NCBI GenBank assembly: GCA_963773625.1
Contig: CAVZCJ010000008.1
Location: 1-64,000, forward strand
Direction: 5' to 3'
DNA length: 64,000 nucleotides
DNA from: DATARH01 sp963773625
Lineage (GTDB): Bacteria > Pseudomonadota > Alphaproteobacteria > ATCC43930 > CGMCC-115725
In this document: in pieces, positions 26,040 to 35,402 of the stretch
Layout of the letters: each line of letters begins with the position of its first letter
Numbering within the stretch: the stretch's first letter is position 1
The notes under the pieces: model-generated
The model's database searches: none
The model's input: only the letters and a program-made list of their open reading frames with translations
What the model was told of the DNA's origin: nothing
Translations under genes and position numbers: made by a program

Positions 26040-26928
26040 CGCGTGCCTCAGCGATCCGCGCATAGGTGTGGCCAAGTAGCACGTCGTTGAAATCGGTTCC
26101 CGGCTCGGGCGGCATCGCGATCTGTACGTGCCGGCCTTCGGCGAGCCAGCGTCGGGCCGCATCGTGGGCTGCCGCCGCGCCGGCTCCACTCGCGTCATTG
26201 TCCGCGAGGATCACCACCGTGCGCACGATGGGCGGCAGAACCAGCGCGACCAACCCCGATGTGCTGAGCGCGGCCCATGCAGCATTTGCCGTGGCAGTCA
26301 TAGCGGCGAGGCAGGTTTCGATGCCCTCACCGACGATCAGGGTCTTGGACGCTATTGCGAGCCGTACGGCACCGCCACCGATCGGACCGAACGAGGCGCG
26401 GTCGCGGCGCCGCCAATGATCACTATCATCGCGCGTAATCCAGGTACGGTGGATACCAACGAATTGCTCGCGAATGTCATCAACACGAGCAATTATCGCT
26501 GGTCCGTAGGTGCCGTCCAAGCGCCGCAGCGAGGGTGCCCAGCGCAATGCCGCCGGTGGAGTAACGGTGAGTCCGCGCGCAGCGAGGTACGCCTCCACCG
26601 GCGTTCCACGCGGGTCTCGCGCGCCTTCCCAGGTCTGGCGGGCGAGTTCAATCCGACGGGTTCGATCATCGCAGGAATCTGTTCCACGTGGAATTGGGCG
26701 GGACGGTGAGGCAAGGAAATCACGGCTGATCAACCCGCGGCGACGCAACTCGGCCAGCACATCGCGGGCATCACACCCGCCGCCCCAGCATTTCACGAGC
26801 AGACGCCCATTGCGGCCGTCGCTCACGACAAGGCTATGTCCGCCGTGGACAGGGCAATTAGATCGCCATCCTTGCCCCTCACGGCGAGCGCTACCCAGAG
26901 CGTTCGCAATCCACTCGGCGCGGGTCAC
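26026..26928 (-). CDS. Element primase with CHC2 zinc finger and TOPRIM domain
   Basis: 300 residues from a GTG at 26928 that overlaps the upstream stop (GTGA). N-terminal zinc finger: Cys25 and His28 in NCPVHGGHS, Cys47 and Cys52 in KCWGGGCDARD. C-terminal TOPRIM: LIVGEGIETCLAAM (Glu) and VVILADNDASGAGAAAAHDA (Asp pair). This is the phage/plasmid primase type that primes element replication, working with the DUF3987 protein downstream. A parS-like sequence lies within the gene at 26680. Confidence 0.85.
   Translation of the reverse strand: MTRAEWIANALGSARREGQGWRSNCPVHGGHSLVVSDGRNGRLLVKCWGGGCDARDVLAELRRRGLISRDFLASPSRPIPRGTDSCDDRTRRIELARQTWEGARDPRGTPVEAYLAARGLTVTPPAALRWAPSLRRLDGTYGPAIIARVDDIREQFVGIHRTWITRDDSDHWRRRDRASFGPIGGGAVRLAIASKTLIVGEGIETCLAAMTATANAAWAALSTSGLVALVLPPIVRTVVILADNDASGAGAAAAHDAARRWLAEGRHVQIAMPPEPGTDFNDVLLGHTYARIAEARDVAA
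26680..26695. promoter_or_regulatory. Second parS-like site (inside primase gene)
   Basis: TGTTCCACGTGGAATT: 13 of the 14 core positions of GTTCCACGTGGAAC, failing only in the last base. It lies in coding sequence, 3.8 kb from the perfect site at 22895. Confidence 0.45.
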
Positions 26929-27221
26929 GACCGTGCTGCCCTTGGTTCGCGATGGCGGCCGGCCCTGGGCACCGGTGGCGTATGGGACGCCTTCGTAGCA
27001 CACACGGGCTGAAGAGTTGATGCCCACCAATCCAAAAATGGGTCGCGCACCACTAAAACGCGCGGGCCACTTCGGACAAAGCAGTTGTCAGGGATTTCGC
27101 CGCGGCATCGCTTGTTTTGAATAGTCCGCCAACAAATAGCTTCGCCGGTCAGCTCGTCGCTTGCGGATCCAAGGAAAATCGCCGGCAGCGCCCTTCGAAG
27201 CTGCTCAATGACCTCATACAC
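26925..27221 (-). CDS. Small excisionase-like/DNA-binding protein
   Basis: 98 residues. ELTGEAICWRTIQNKRCRGE followed by IPDNCFVRSGPRVLVVRDPF resembles the helix-turn-helix plus wing of excisionase/AlpA-type regulators, with a Pro/Arg tail. Placed between the unknown gene and the primase, and overlapping the primase start by four bases. Likely the element's Xis/early regulator; judged by pattern only. Confidence 0.55.
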   Translation of the reverse strand: MYEVIEQLRRALPAIFLGSASDELTGEAICWRTIQNKRCRGEIPDNCFVRSGPRVLVVRDPFLDWWASTLQPVCATKASHTPPVPRAGRHREPRAARS

Positions 27222-27315
27222 TTTTCACGCTCCGTGAGGCTGGCGCGTCATTGCGCATCACAGAGCCAGGGTAGGCGAAGCGAGGATGATTGTGATTGCT
27301 TTACTGGCTACAAAA

Positions 27316-28191
27316 TTAGTGCCAGTTACGCTGTAGCTTTATGGCCTTGTACAGATCGCCTGCAAGACCTTCCCAACCGATGTAGTCGCAGACCGTCTCT
27401 GCAAAGGCGGGATACCCTGAGCTCTTGCCCACTCCTAGTACCCGCCCAAGCGCGCGCCAGCGGCGAGCGAGGTTCGCCAAGAGATACCGACGGAGGGTTA
27501 GCGGGTATCGACCGCCAAATCTCTTCTTCCCTTCATTTGGCGTGACAATTTGCATGTGCGCCTTCACCAGTGCGGCATCAATGGTGTCTATGACAGTTAT
27601 TATCAGCTCGCGAGCGCGCTCCCGCGCGAAATGCTCCCGCTCATTCAGCGACAAAGTGTCGACCGGCACTGGGCGGGCAGGGACACGGGATGGCGTCCGG
27701 CCCGAGTCATCGTCTGGCCACCACTGTAGCGTCGGAGTGAGCCCGTCGTTCGGAAACTGCTCTGTGATCCACAAGGGGGATAGCATTGTCCCAATGCTAC
27801 CAGCGGTCCGTCTCAGCCCCGTTCTTGCCGCCGGCCCTGAAGCCAGGTTTATTTCGACTCGCGCTTTCGCGAGTGCCCCTCGAGCTTTTTTTAGGTGATC
27901 GGTGTCGGTTGATCGTTTCGGCTCGGATCGCTTACGCGAAACCAGCTCTGCAAAGACCTGGGTCAAATCGTCAAAGAAATCCCGCAACTCGAGGCGGTTT
28001 GCTTGCGGGATTTTGAACGCCTCCATGATGTTCTCGAAGTCATCATCGGTGATGCGGTGCGGGACCGGCAGATCCGACGCCTTCGTAACAGACCTGCGTT
28101 CCTTGGAGAAAGTTGCCTTACCCGCCTTTTTTGCGCGTCGTAACTGGGAGTTGAGGGTGCGGTTCCGGGTGCTGGTCACGGCAGCCACCAC
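27316..28191 (-). CDS. Hypothetical element protein
   Basis: 291 residues, no family recognised. Basic N-terminus (RNRTLNSQLRRAKKAGKATF), then helical segments (HRITDDDFENIMEAFKIPQA, RLELRDFFDDLTQVFAELVS), and a basic C-terminus (RYLLANLARRWRALGRVLGV). No signal peptide or membrane helix. It starts nine bases after the integrase stop, so it is co-transcribed with it; possibly a nucleic-acid-binding accessory. Confidence 0.6.
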   Translation of the reverse strand: MVAAVTSTRNRTLNSQLRRAKKAGKATFSKERRSVTKASDLPVPHRITDDDFENIMEAFKIPQANRLELRDFFDDLTQVFAELVSRKRSEPKRSTDTDHLKKARGALAKARVEINLASGPAARTGLRRTAGSIGTMLSPLWITEQFPNDGLTPTLQWWPDDDSGRTPSRVPARPVPVDTLSLNEREHFARERARELIITVIDTIDAALVKAHMQIVTPNEGKKRFGGRYPLTLRRYLLANLARRWRALGRVLGVGKSSGYPAFAETVCDYIGWEGLAGDLYKAIKLQRNWH

Positions 28192-28200
28192 TCTCGGCCT

Positions 28201-29460
28201 TTAAGTGCCATCGCGCTTGCGGAGATCGGCCACGTTCGGATGAGCATCGGCGAGCCCGGTGCTGAGTCTCGCTAGTTGCTCAGCGAGTGCGCGCGCCTGC
28301 TCCTTGTCGGCGTGAACATAATTCATGTAGGCGGCATGCGACTTGTGACCGGTGATAGCCATACCTACTCGGGGATTGCTGACGCTATTGGCGGTCATGG
28401 TCGCCACCCAATGCCGCAGGGTGTGAAGAGTGCAATTCTGCAAACCTGCCGCCGTCGTAATGCGACGGAAGGCTTTTTCGACTGTGTGATAGGGAAGGGG
28501 CCTTCTTGGATGGTTTAGAGCCCTGAACACAAAGGGTACTCCGGGCATCTTTTCGGCGCTATCAAGCACGGCGAGCGCTTGGGCTGACAATGGACGCCGC
28601 GAAAAGCCAGTCTTGGTGTCGAGCAGGTGCAGCTCCATTTCCTCCCGTCGAATATCTTCCCACCGCAGATTGAGCAGTTCTCCAATCCGGGCGCCGGTCA
28701 GAAGCGCCGCTTTGACCACAGCCAGCACCTGCGATTTTTCTTTGGCTTTGGCAACTGCACTGTCGAGGGCTTTGAGCAGAGTGCCAATCTCACCGCCGGT
28801 CAGCAGCCTTTCCCGCCTCCCGACCTTCGGTTCGTCAATGTTATCGAGAGGATTACCGAGATCGCGCTGGCGTAGCTTCCACGCGAGTGCCTTCGCGAAT
28901 AGATGGTGAAGCAGGCGGTAGACGTTACCGGCCTCAGCCTTACCACGGCTAACCCGCCCGACGTTGTCGAGGTGCAGAGGAGCTCGTACAACCGCGCCTG
29001 CGTCTTCTTCCGATACGTCGTTGATCTTGAGTGAGCCAATTGCCGGTGCGATACGTCGGTTCCACAGTCGTGTCTTCTCCGAGGCCGTCCGTGGCTTGTT
29101 CGAGACGGCGACGACATCTCTTCGGTAGCGCTCCCATAGATCCGTCACCGTCTTTTCGCGTAGCATCCTTGCAGCAGCTTCCTCAGCTTGCTGCCGCTCA
29201 GAGTTGCGCTGGGTCTCCGCTTGTTCGCGGAGTGTCATCGGCCCTTTGCCAGTACGTTTCGCCAGGCGCAGCTCGCCTAGTTTTTCCTGAGCTCGCTCCA
29301 CCGTCCAACCTTCCGAGGCCCAGCCCAGGGCTTCCTCAAGCTGGCGACCGTTCACGGAGAAGCGAAGTGTGAAGTAGCGATCAAGCCGCGCGCCATGCCT
29401 CCTTTTCGGATGTTTACGCGCACGAATGCCCGGGGCGACAGTCGACCATTCAGATGCCAT
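28201..29460 (-). CDS. Tyrosine recombinase (integrase) of second element
   Basis: 419 residues from ATG 29460 (an in-frame extension to 29544 is less likely). Arm-binding N-terminus with a coiled region (TLREQAETQRNSERQQAEEA), core-binding domain, then a complete catalytic set: Arg in TGARIGELLNLRW, Lys in LDTKTGFSRR, HxxR in LHTLRHWVAT, His in ITGHKSHAAY and Tyr in YMNYVHAD. Its start lies 160 bases from the 3' half of a tRNA-Leu gene, the expected position of a tRNA-targeting integrase. Intact, unlike the integrase at 182-1427. Confidence 0.92.
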   Translation of the reverse strand: MASEWSTVAPGIRARKHPKRRHGARLDRYFTLRFSVNGRQLEEALGWASEGWTVERAQEKLGELRLAKRTGKGPMTLREQAETQRNSERQQAEEAAARMLREKTVTDLWERYRRDVVAVSNKPRTASEKTRLWNRRIAPAIGSLKINDVSEEDAGAVVRAPLHLDNVGRVSRGKAEAGNVYRLLHHLFAKALAWKLRQRDLGNPLDNIDEPKVGRRERLLTGGEIGTLLKALDSAVAKAKEKSQVLAVVKAALLTGARIGELLNLRWEDIRREEMELHLLDTKTGFSRRPLSAQALAVLDSAEKMPGVPFVFRALNHPRRPLPYHTVEKAFRRITTAAGLQNCTLHTLRHWVATMTANSVSNPRVGMAITGHKSHAAYMNYVHADKEQARALAEQLARLSTGLADAHPNVADLRKRDGT

Positions 29461-29620
29461 TATTTCCGGACCTGTGTTTATCCCTATCGTGTCCCTAATT
29501 TGGCGATGAAGGGTAGGGACAGCCCGTGATGCCCTGTGAGGCACAGGGTACCAGAAATCTTCTTAATATCAATGCTAACTGGAAGGCTCAGTGATGCTCC
29601 GTGAAAGTTTGGCAAACTAA

Positions 29621-29676
29621 CTTAAAATCTGCTCCTCGAATGAGGGTGAGGGTTCGAAGTCCCTCCGTCCGCACCA
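29621..29676 (+). other. attachment site: 3' half of tRNA-Leu(UAA)
   Basis: The sequence runs from an anticodon loop CTTAAAA (anticodon UAA) and 3' anticodon stem TCTGC, through a class II variable arm (TCCTCGAATGAGGG), a T arm (GGGTTCGAAGTCCC) and acceptor strand, to an encoded CCA at 29674-29676. The 5' half of a tRNA is absent: upstream bases do not pair. This is what an integrative element leaves at its end after recombining within the anticodon loop; the integrase starts 160 bases away. The matching full tRNA end is not in the window. Confidence 0.8.
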
Positions 29677-29693
29677 AGATCTCGACGCATAAC

Positions 29694-30138
29694 TTTTCCT
29701 GAAAGACTTGATCTCGGCGGTGCCTTACCGGGTGCACATCGTACTCACCGATAACGGTCTCCAGTTCACCGACCTGCCGCGCATCCGCAAGGGCCAGATC
29801 GCCCGCCATCGTCCCCACCCCTTCGAGGAGATCTGTCGAGAAACGGTATCGAGCATCGCCTGACTAAACCAAACCACCCGGTGGACCAATGGGCAAGTCG
29901 AGCGGATGAACCGCACCCTCAAGGAAGCGACCGTCAAGCGCTACTACTATGAAACCCACGAACAGCTTCGCAGCCACCTGGCCGACTTCGTCACGGCCTA
30001 CAACTTTGGCCGCAGGCTCAAGACACTGAAAGGCCTCTCTCCCTACGAATACATCTGCGGCATCTGGGCAAAACAACCAGGCCAATTTACCCTCAATCCG
30101 AAATCACCATCAAATGCCGGGACTAAACACCTAGGTGC
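29694..30138 (+). pseudogene. IS481-family transposase remnant
   Basis: C-terminal third of an IS481-type transposase. FLKDLISAVPYRVHIVLTDN carries the second catalytic Asp; the remainder (IEHRLTKPNHP, QVERMNRTLKEATVKRYYYE with the catalytic Glu, AYNFGRRLKTLKGLSPYEYI) is spread over different frames with at least one break near 29850. It starts about 20 bases after the tRNA fragment. N-terminal helix-turn-helix region and first Asp are missing. Confidence 0.75.
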
Positions 30139-30321
30139 TGGCGTCAGCCGCGCCGAGCTGTCCTTGCCCGATTCCAAAACAGAGTCAGCGACGTAGCGAA
30201 TCGTTAAAACGACAGCATTGCGCGAACGCCGCAGGCGCACAAAACTTGGTCTCCCGCGCTGGCGATCCCCCTTCGCGCAACAAGCATTGGGTTCTCTCCC
30301 CCATACAATTCGCAGGTGCAA

Positions 30322-30798
30322 ATGGTGTCGGACTTGATCGCGCCGCTACTGGTTTGTGTAGTGCTCGGCTGTGTTCTTTCCGTGGTGCTAGCGGCCTCTC
30401 TGTCGCGGCCGGGCCGGAACGTCACGCCATCGGGTGTCGCCGCGCGGCTGGTGTTGGCGGCTGGACCGATCTATCTGACCGCGAGCTATGTTACCGACCA
30501 GGGCGCCGGGCCAATGGCAGCGGCTGCCGCCGGTCTCATGCTCGGCCTGTACTGCCTGCGCGGGTGGTGGGCCCCAGAACGTCTTTCCATCGGTCACGCG
30601 GCCCGGTCTACCGTTCAAGCAGCCCTGAATGTCTTGCGCATTACGAGGCCAGGGCCCGCGATCAGCGCGGCTGCCGCCCTGCGTCACCGGATGCTTAGCG
30701 TCGTTGACGCCGACCGGCGACTTGAAGAGCATGGAGCCGGCGCCGACCGGCGAATTGAGCGGCCCGCGAGGGATAGGCCGTTAGCGAAAGCCGCATAA
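30322..30798 (+). CDS. Hypothetical membrane protein
   Basis: 158 residues from ATG 30322 (30316 alternative). Three hydrophobic stretches (DLIAPLLVCVVLGCVLSVVL; LVLAAGPIYLTASYV; GPMAAAAAGLMLGLY) then a basic, Arg/Asp-rich soluble tail. Probably an inner-membrane protein with a cytoplasmic tail. No family recognised. Confidence 0.45.
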   Translation: MVSDLIAPLLVCVVLGCVLSVVLAASLSRPGRNVTPSGVAARLVLAAGPIYLTASYVTDQGAGPMAAAAAGLMLGLYCLRGWWAPERLSIGHAARSTVQAALNVLRITRPGPAISAAAALRHRMLSVVDADRRLEEHGAGADRRIERPARDRPLAKAA

Positions 30799-30841
30799 CG
30801 CTGCCTTCGCTCAAGCCCGCAAATCCCCGTCACCACGCTCG

Positions 30842-31108
30842 CTAACGCGGCGTCGGCCAGTAGCTCGGTTGACCATAGGTCGGCGGCATTTTCTCCGCGC
30901 AGGTTTGCAAGTCGCCACGTATTCCCTGCGGACAGGGTGCGGCTCCGCTCGTATAGGGATCGTAACTCCACGATTGTGGCGCGGGCGCTGCCGGACTGAC
31001 GGGATAGGGCTGGGGGTAAGGATAGGCTGGGTACTGCGCCGCGGCGGCGACCGTCCCGGCCCCCAGAAGCGCCGCACCCAAAACCATCGATCTCATGAGG
31101 GACATCAC
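30842..31108 (-). CDS. Secreted Pro/Tyr-rich small protein
   Basis: 88 residues with a clear signal peptide: MMSLMRSMVLGAALLGAGTV then AAAAQ (Ala-x-Ala cleavage near residue 24). The mature part is short, rich in Pro, Tyr and Ser (YPAYPYPQPYPVSPAAPAPQ), with two Cys (PCPQGIRGDLQTCAEKMPP) that could form a disulfide. Probably a periplasmic or surface protein; similar small proteins are widespread and uncharacterised in alphaproteobacteria. Divergent from the glycosyltransferase gene. Confidence 0.6.
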   Translation of the reverse strand: MMSLMRSMVLGAALLGAGTVAAAAQYPAYPYPQPYPVSPAAPAPQSWSYDPYTSGAAPCPQGIRGDLQTCAEKMPPTYGQPSYWPTPR

Positions 31109-31300
31109 CGCTCCTACCCAAAGGGAAAATGCAGAATTGCGCGAGTCGACATGCCGCGTTGCTCGTTATCTCCAGGAGAATCTAGGTGGCGCCGAACGGG
31201 ATTTCCAGGCGCGACCAAAGCCGGCCGGCGCTCGATGGCGAAACCGGCGCGGTCGTCAATGCCCGGTCGCGGTAGCCGGTTGCTGTATAAGCATCGCGCG

Positions 31301-32443
31301 ATGCTCACGGTCCTCCATCTGATCACCGGGTTGGAAACCGGCGGCGCCGAGGGAATGCTGGCGCGGCTTGCGAGCGGCGGCGACCGTGACCGTTTCCGCC
31401 ACGTCGTCGTCAGCATGACCGGATCCGGCACCATGGGCGCCTCGATCGCGGGGGCCGGCGTCCCCTTGCGCGGCCTCGGCATCAGGCGGAACGTGCCCGA
31501 TCCCGTCGGCCTGTTGCGGCTGCGGCGCGTCCTGCGCGAATTCCGTCCCGACATCCTGCAAACTTGGCTGTATCACGCCGATCTGCTGGGGTCGGTCGCG
31601 CGGCGACTGGGCTGGGTGCCGCGGCTTGTCTGGAATGTGCGCAGCACCGAGACCATCGGCAGCGCCGTGGTGCGCCGGCTGCTGGCCCGCTGGTCGGCGC
31701 TCCCTGACGCTGTCATCGTCAATTCATTGGAGGGCCAACGCTTCCACGAGGCGCTCGGTTATCGGCCACGGCGATGGGTGCATATTCCGAACGGGTTCGA
31801 CGCCGTATCGCTGAAAATGGATGTCGAGACCGGCAAGCGCCAGCGCGCGGCGCTCGGCATCCACGACGACGCGTTCGTCATCCTGCTGCCGGCGCGCTAC
31901 CACCCGATGAAGGACCATGCGACATTTCTCGCCGCCGCCGCGCTGTTAGCCCGGGCCAGACCGGAAGCGTGCTTTGTCATGGCCGGGCACGGGATGGACC
32001 GCAGCAATCGCGGGCTCATGGAGCTTATTTCCGCGCAAGGAATTGGCGACCGCGTCCTGCTACTCGGCGAGCGGCACGATCTCGCCGCGATCTACCCCGC
32101 CGCCGATGTCGTGACCTTGTCGTCGGCGTTTGGCGAAGGGTTTCCGAACGTCCTCGCCGAGGCGATGTGCTGCGGCGTCCCATGCGTCGCCACCGATATC
32201 GGCGCCTCGGCGGAGATCATCGGCGATACCGGGGCGATCGTCCCGCCGCGCGACCCGGTCGCGCTGGCCGCTGGCTGGGAGAAGCTCGCGGCATTGCCCG
32301 ATGACGAGCGCCGAGAGCGGGGAGCCGCGGCGCGCGCGCGGATCGTCGAGCGCTACGATCTCGCCGCGATCATCGCCCGCTACGAGGCGCTCTACGAGGC
32401 CATCGCCGCTGGCCATTGCCGGCTATCGGGTTCGACGCGTTGA
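31301..32443 (+). CDS. GT4-family glycosyltransferase
   Basis: 380-residue GT-B glycosyltransferase that would move a sugar from a nucleotide donor to a lipid-linked glycan on the cytoplasmic side. ATG 31301 opens MLTVLHLITGLETGGAEGML, the typical first Rossmann strand with the GGAE acceptor loop. The C-terminal half has the E-x7-E donor motif (AFGEGFPNVLAEAMCCGVPC). An upstream open frame from 30869 has no similarity. First gene of the polysaccharide locus; its TGA overlaps a TTG start of the next gene. Confidence 0.88.
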   Translation: MLTVLHLITGLETGGAEGMLARLASGGDRDRFRHVVVSMTGSGTMGASIAGAGVPLRGLGIRRNVPDPVGLLRLRRVLREFRPDILQTWLYHADLLGSVARRLGWVPRLVWNVRSTETIGSAVVRRLLARWSALPDAVIVNSLEGQRFHEALGYRPRRWVHIPNGFDAVSLKMDVETGKRQRAALGIHDDAFVILLPARYHPMKDHATFLAAAALLARARPEACFVMAGHGMDRSNRGLMELISAQGIGDRVLLLGERHDLAAIYPAADVVTLSSAFGEGFPNVLAEAMCCGVPCVATDIGASAEIIGDTGAIVPPRDPVALAAGWEKLAALPDDERRERGAAARARIVERYDLAAIIARYEALYEAIAAGHCRLSGSTR

Positions 32444-34759
32444 CCCATCGCGCCGGGGTGCTGGCGGTGGGAGCCCTCGCCGTCGCGGCGTTATGCCGCG
32501 CTCATTTTCTGGTTCGCCTGGACGGATGTCTATGGCGCGCATTTCTTCGATCACGGCCCTCTGATCCTTCTCTACAATCTGCTGCGGATCGTCTTCGCCG
32601 GCGCCCTTGCCTGGCTGATTTACGCTCCCGGCGCCGGGTTTCTCGTGCTGGTCGTGGGGGCGAAACAGCTCCGTTCGCTGACGCCAGGTGAGCGCTACGC
32701 GCTGGGTTTTTTCACCGGCACCGGGCTCTGGCATCTTGTCCTGTTCGGCATCGGCTTCGCCGGCGGCTATACGAGGCCGGTGGCGGTTGCGCTAACCGTC
32801 GCGGTGTTGGCGCTGTCGGCGCCGCATCTGACGGCATGCTTGTGCCAAATCCGCGGACGTCTTCCGGCGATTTGGCGACGAGCTGATCGACCGTTTCTGT
32901 TGGGTTTCGCGATCGTCGCCGCGCTTTTCGTGGCGATCAAGATTTTATACCCAAGCGGCGGCAATGATTATTATAGTCACTATTTTTATTACTATATGGA
33001 TGTAATTCGTAATGGATCATTGATGCCTAATGAAGTGTGGTATCATTTTTATTATTCAAAAGGATGGGGGTTGTATTATCTCGCGATACTGCTGACCGAT
33101 CCATTAGCGCCGCAGCTGGTCACCGCAACGTTTGTCTTTACCGCGGCGCTTACCGTAGCGCTGATCCTGAAGCGCGTAACCAGCGGGACGAGGCTGCCCT
33201 GGATCGGCGCGACACTGTTTCTCGGTTTGTTGATCTACACCCCCAGCCCGCCCGATCTGGTCGGCGCGGCCGGCTGGGCCGAGCTCGCCAAGGGGCATGA
33301 GCTCTGCGCGCCGCTGTTCCTCGGCTTGTTTTGGATGATGACCCGGCTCATCGAGGATGTGGCGGAGCCGCGGCCATGGGTGGTGTCGGCGCTCGCCACG
33401 ACGTTGGCGCTGGTGCTGGCCGTCAGCGAAATGGCCGTCATCGCGGGGGCGTTTCTTGTCGCGCTGGGGACTTGGGGAGCGGCCACCCGCCGTTGGCGGA
33501 TGGCAGGCGTGGCGCTCGCCTGCGCCACCCTCGCCGGATCCGTTCTCATCGCTGTGTTCGAGATCAACTATGCCCTGACCGGCATCCCATCCGATCAGCT
33601 GCTGCTTTACTTCTGGCCAATCGTCGACCTGAGCAAGGTGGCGCGCTGGGGCGTCCTGAGTGAGGTACTCTGGCAGCATTTCGGGCTGACCGGATATGCG
33701 CGTGAGAAGGTCCCCATCGGCTGGGGCGCCGTCCGCCAGCTCTCCCGCTATCTGCGTCTCGACCTGTTGTGGCCGCTCGCGGCATACGGCGGCGTGGGCG
33801 CGGTCTTCGCCGTCGCCGCGGGGGAATGGCGCTCTCGCTTAAGCGCATCACCGCGACGCGCGCTCATCGTCGGCGCGGTTGCCTTTGCGGCGAGTTTCGC
33901 GCCGATCGCTGCGGTTCTCGGCGCGGGTCCGTCGCAAGTGCCATCGGTATACCGTTTCAGTTCGTTCGCTTTCGCTCCGAGCCTTTGCGTGGTGTTGCTG
34001 CTTTGCGCGGCTTTCCCTTGTCCGACGCGCAGAATTGCCCTTGCCGCCACGGCGGTCATCTTTGCGATCGTGCTCAGTGGCGAGGCCGGAAAGCACGGAC
34101 GAGAAATGCGCACGGGCATGCCCATGCTGGCGGGCGCCGCGTTTTCCTTCGCGACGGGTCGCGTGAGCATCGAGCAAGCGTATCGCAATCCGGGATGGCC
34201 AGGCCGCTATCGTTGGGGCGGCATTTATCCGGCGATGGAGGAGGCCTGGAAAATCGTCGGCCGGGGTACGCCGATCTATTCGTTCAACCTGCAGAGTTAC
34301 TGCATGTTGCCCGATTGCCGGGTGCTTAGTTGGGACAACACCCGAACCGTTCCCGATTTCGATACCGTGCTGTTCGGCACGCCGGACGAGGCGGTGGCCG
34401 CGATCAAGCGGGCGGGGATCGATTATTTCTTCTATTCGACCGAGCTGGCCGACCTCCCTAACGGGATCGCGACGCCGATCGTCCTGTCGCCGATCTTCGC
34501 GCCCGACGCCATCGCGCAATATTTTGGGGTCAAGTGGAGCGACGGCACGAGTTACCTCCTGACCTGGCGTCCCCAAAGCGAGAGGCCGATCGACGAATCG
34601 TTCCTCGCGGCCTATCGCCGCCAGGTGCGGAAGGCGCCGATCGCCGTGTCGTTTCCGCTCGCCGAGTGGCGAGCCGTCTTCGAGCACTTCCGGACGTTTG
34701 GCTTGCATCCTTACCGCCTGCCGTGGTGCGTCGTCTGCCCCGGCGTTGCCATGGATTGA
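32440..34759 (+). pseudogene. Polytopic membrane protein (glycosyltransferase/polymerase-like), frameshifted near start
   Basis: About 770 residues if joined. TTG at 32440 starts LTHRAGVLAVGALAVAA in one frame; near 32493 the sense continues in another frame as YAALIFWFAWTDVYGAHFF, then through the long frame to 34759. Around ten hydrophobic helices are followed by a soluble end. The segment NDYYSHYFYYYMDVIRNGSL with WYHFYYSKGWGLYYL is reminiscent of large GT39/polymerase-like membrane enzymes with a periplasmic active site. Function is unproven: an integral sugar transferase or polymerase is most likely given the neighbours. Confidence 0.6.
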
Positions 34760-34802
34760 GCGTCGATTGTGGATGCCGCCAGCGATGTATAGGTTTCGCG
34801 CC

Positions 34803-35402
34803 ATGCGGATCGGCATCGACTTCGACAACACGCTCATCGACTACGACCGCGTGTTTCTCGAGGCGGCGCGGGCGCGGGGTTTGGTGCCGCGCGACTTCGC
34901 AGGCTCGAAGAAGGCGGTACGCGACGCGATTCGCCTGCTGCCGGATGGCGAGCCGGTCTGGCAGCGCCTCCAGGGTTATGTCTACGGCGCGGGGATCGGC
35001 GGTGCCGTGCCGTTTCCTGGAGCGCGAGAGTTCCTGTTGCGCTGCGCCCGTGAGGGGATCGTGACCTTTATCGTCAGCCACAAGACCCGCTTCGGCCATT
35101 ACGACCCGACGCGGATCGATCTGCGCGAGGCGGCATGCGATTGGCTCGGCGCGCAGGGGTTTCTCGACGCCGTACCGGTCGACCGCCTCTATTTCGAGGA
35201 TGACCGCGAACGCAAGCTCGCGCGTATCGCGGCGCTCGGCTGCACCGATTTCATCGATGACCTCGAGGAGGTCTTTACCGATCCGCGCTTTCCGGCTGGG
35301 GTTCGGCGCATCCTTCTCGCTGAGAGCGGCGCCTTATCCTGCGACGCGTTGTGCGGCAACTGGCAGGACGTCGCTGCCGCGATCTTCGGCGATGCCGGCT
35401 GA
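34803..35402 (+). CDS. HAD-family hydrolase
   Basis: 199-residue HAD-superfamily protein starting MRIGIDFDNTLIDYDRVFLE; motif I DxDxT uses Asp6, Asp8 and Thr10. Motif II lies in TFIVSHKTRFG (Ser/Thr then Lys), and the acidic motif IV in YFEDDRERKL with FIDDLEEVF. Probably a sugar- or polyol-phosphate phosphatase acting on the precursor of the locus-specific sugar; the substrate cannot be read from sequence. Overlaps the start of the next gene by 11 bases. The start at 34803 is chosen for motif I. Confidence 0.8.
   Translation: MRIGIDFDNTLIDYDRVFLEAARARGLVPRDFAGSKKAVRDAIRLLPDGEPVWQRLQGYVYGAGIGGAVPFPGAREFLLRCAREGIVTFIVSHKTRFGHYDPTRIDLREAACDWLGAQGFLDAVPVDRLYFEDDRERKLARIAALGCTDFIDDLEEVFTDPRFPAGVRRILLAESGALSCDALCGNWQDVAAAIFGDAG

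Noticed and set aside
29560..29676. Complete tRNA-Leu gene
   Set aside because: Bases upstream of the anticodon loop do not form the 5' acceptor or D arm; only the 3' half is present.
30869..31300. N-terminal extension of the GT4 enzyme
   Set aside because: Extension is antisense to the secreted small protein and lacks similarity; the Rossmann start is at ATG 31301.
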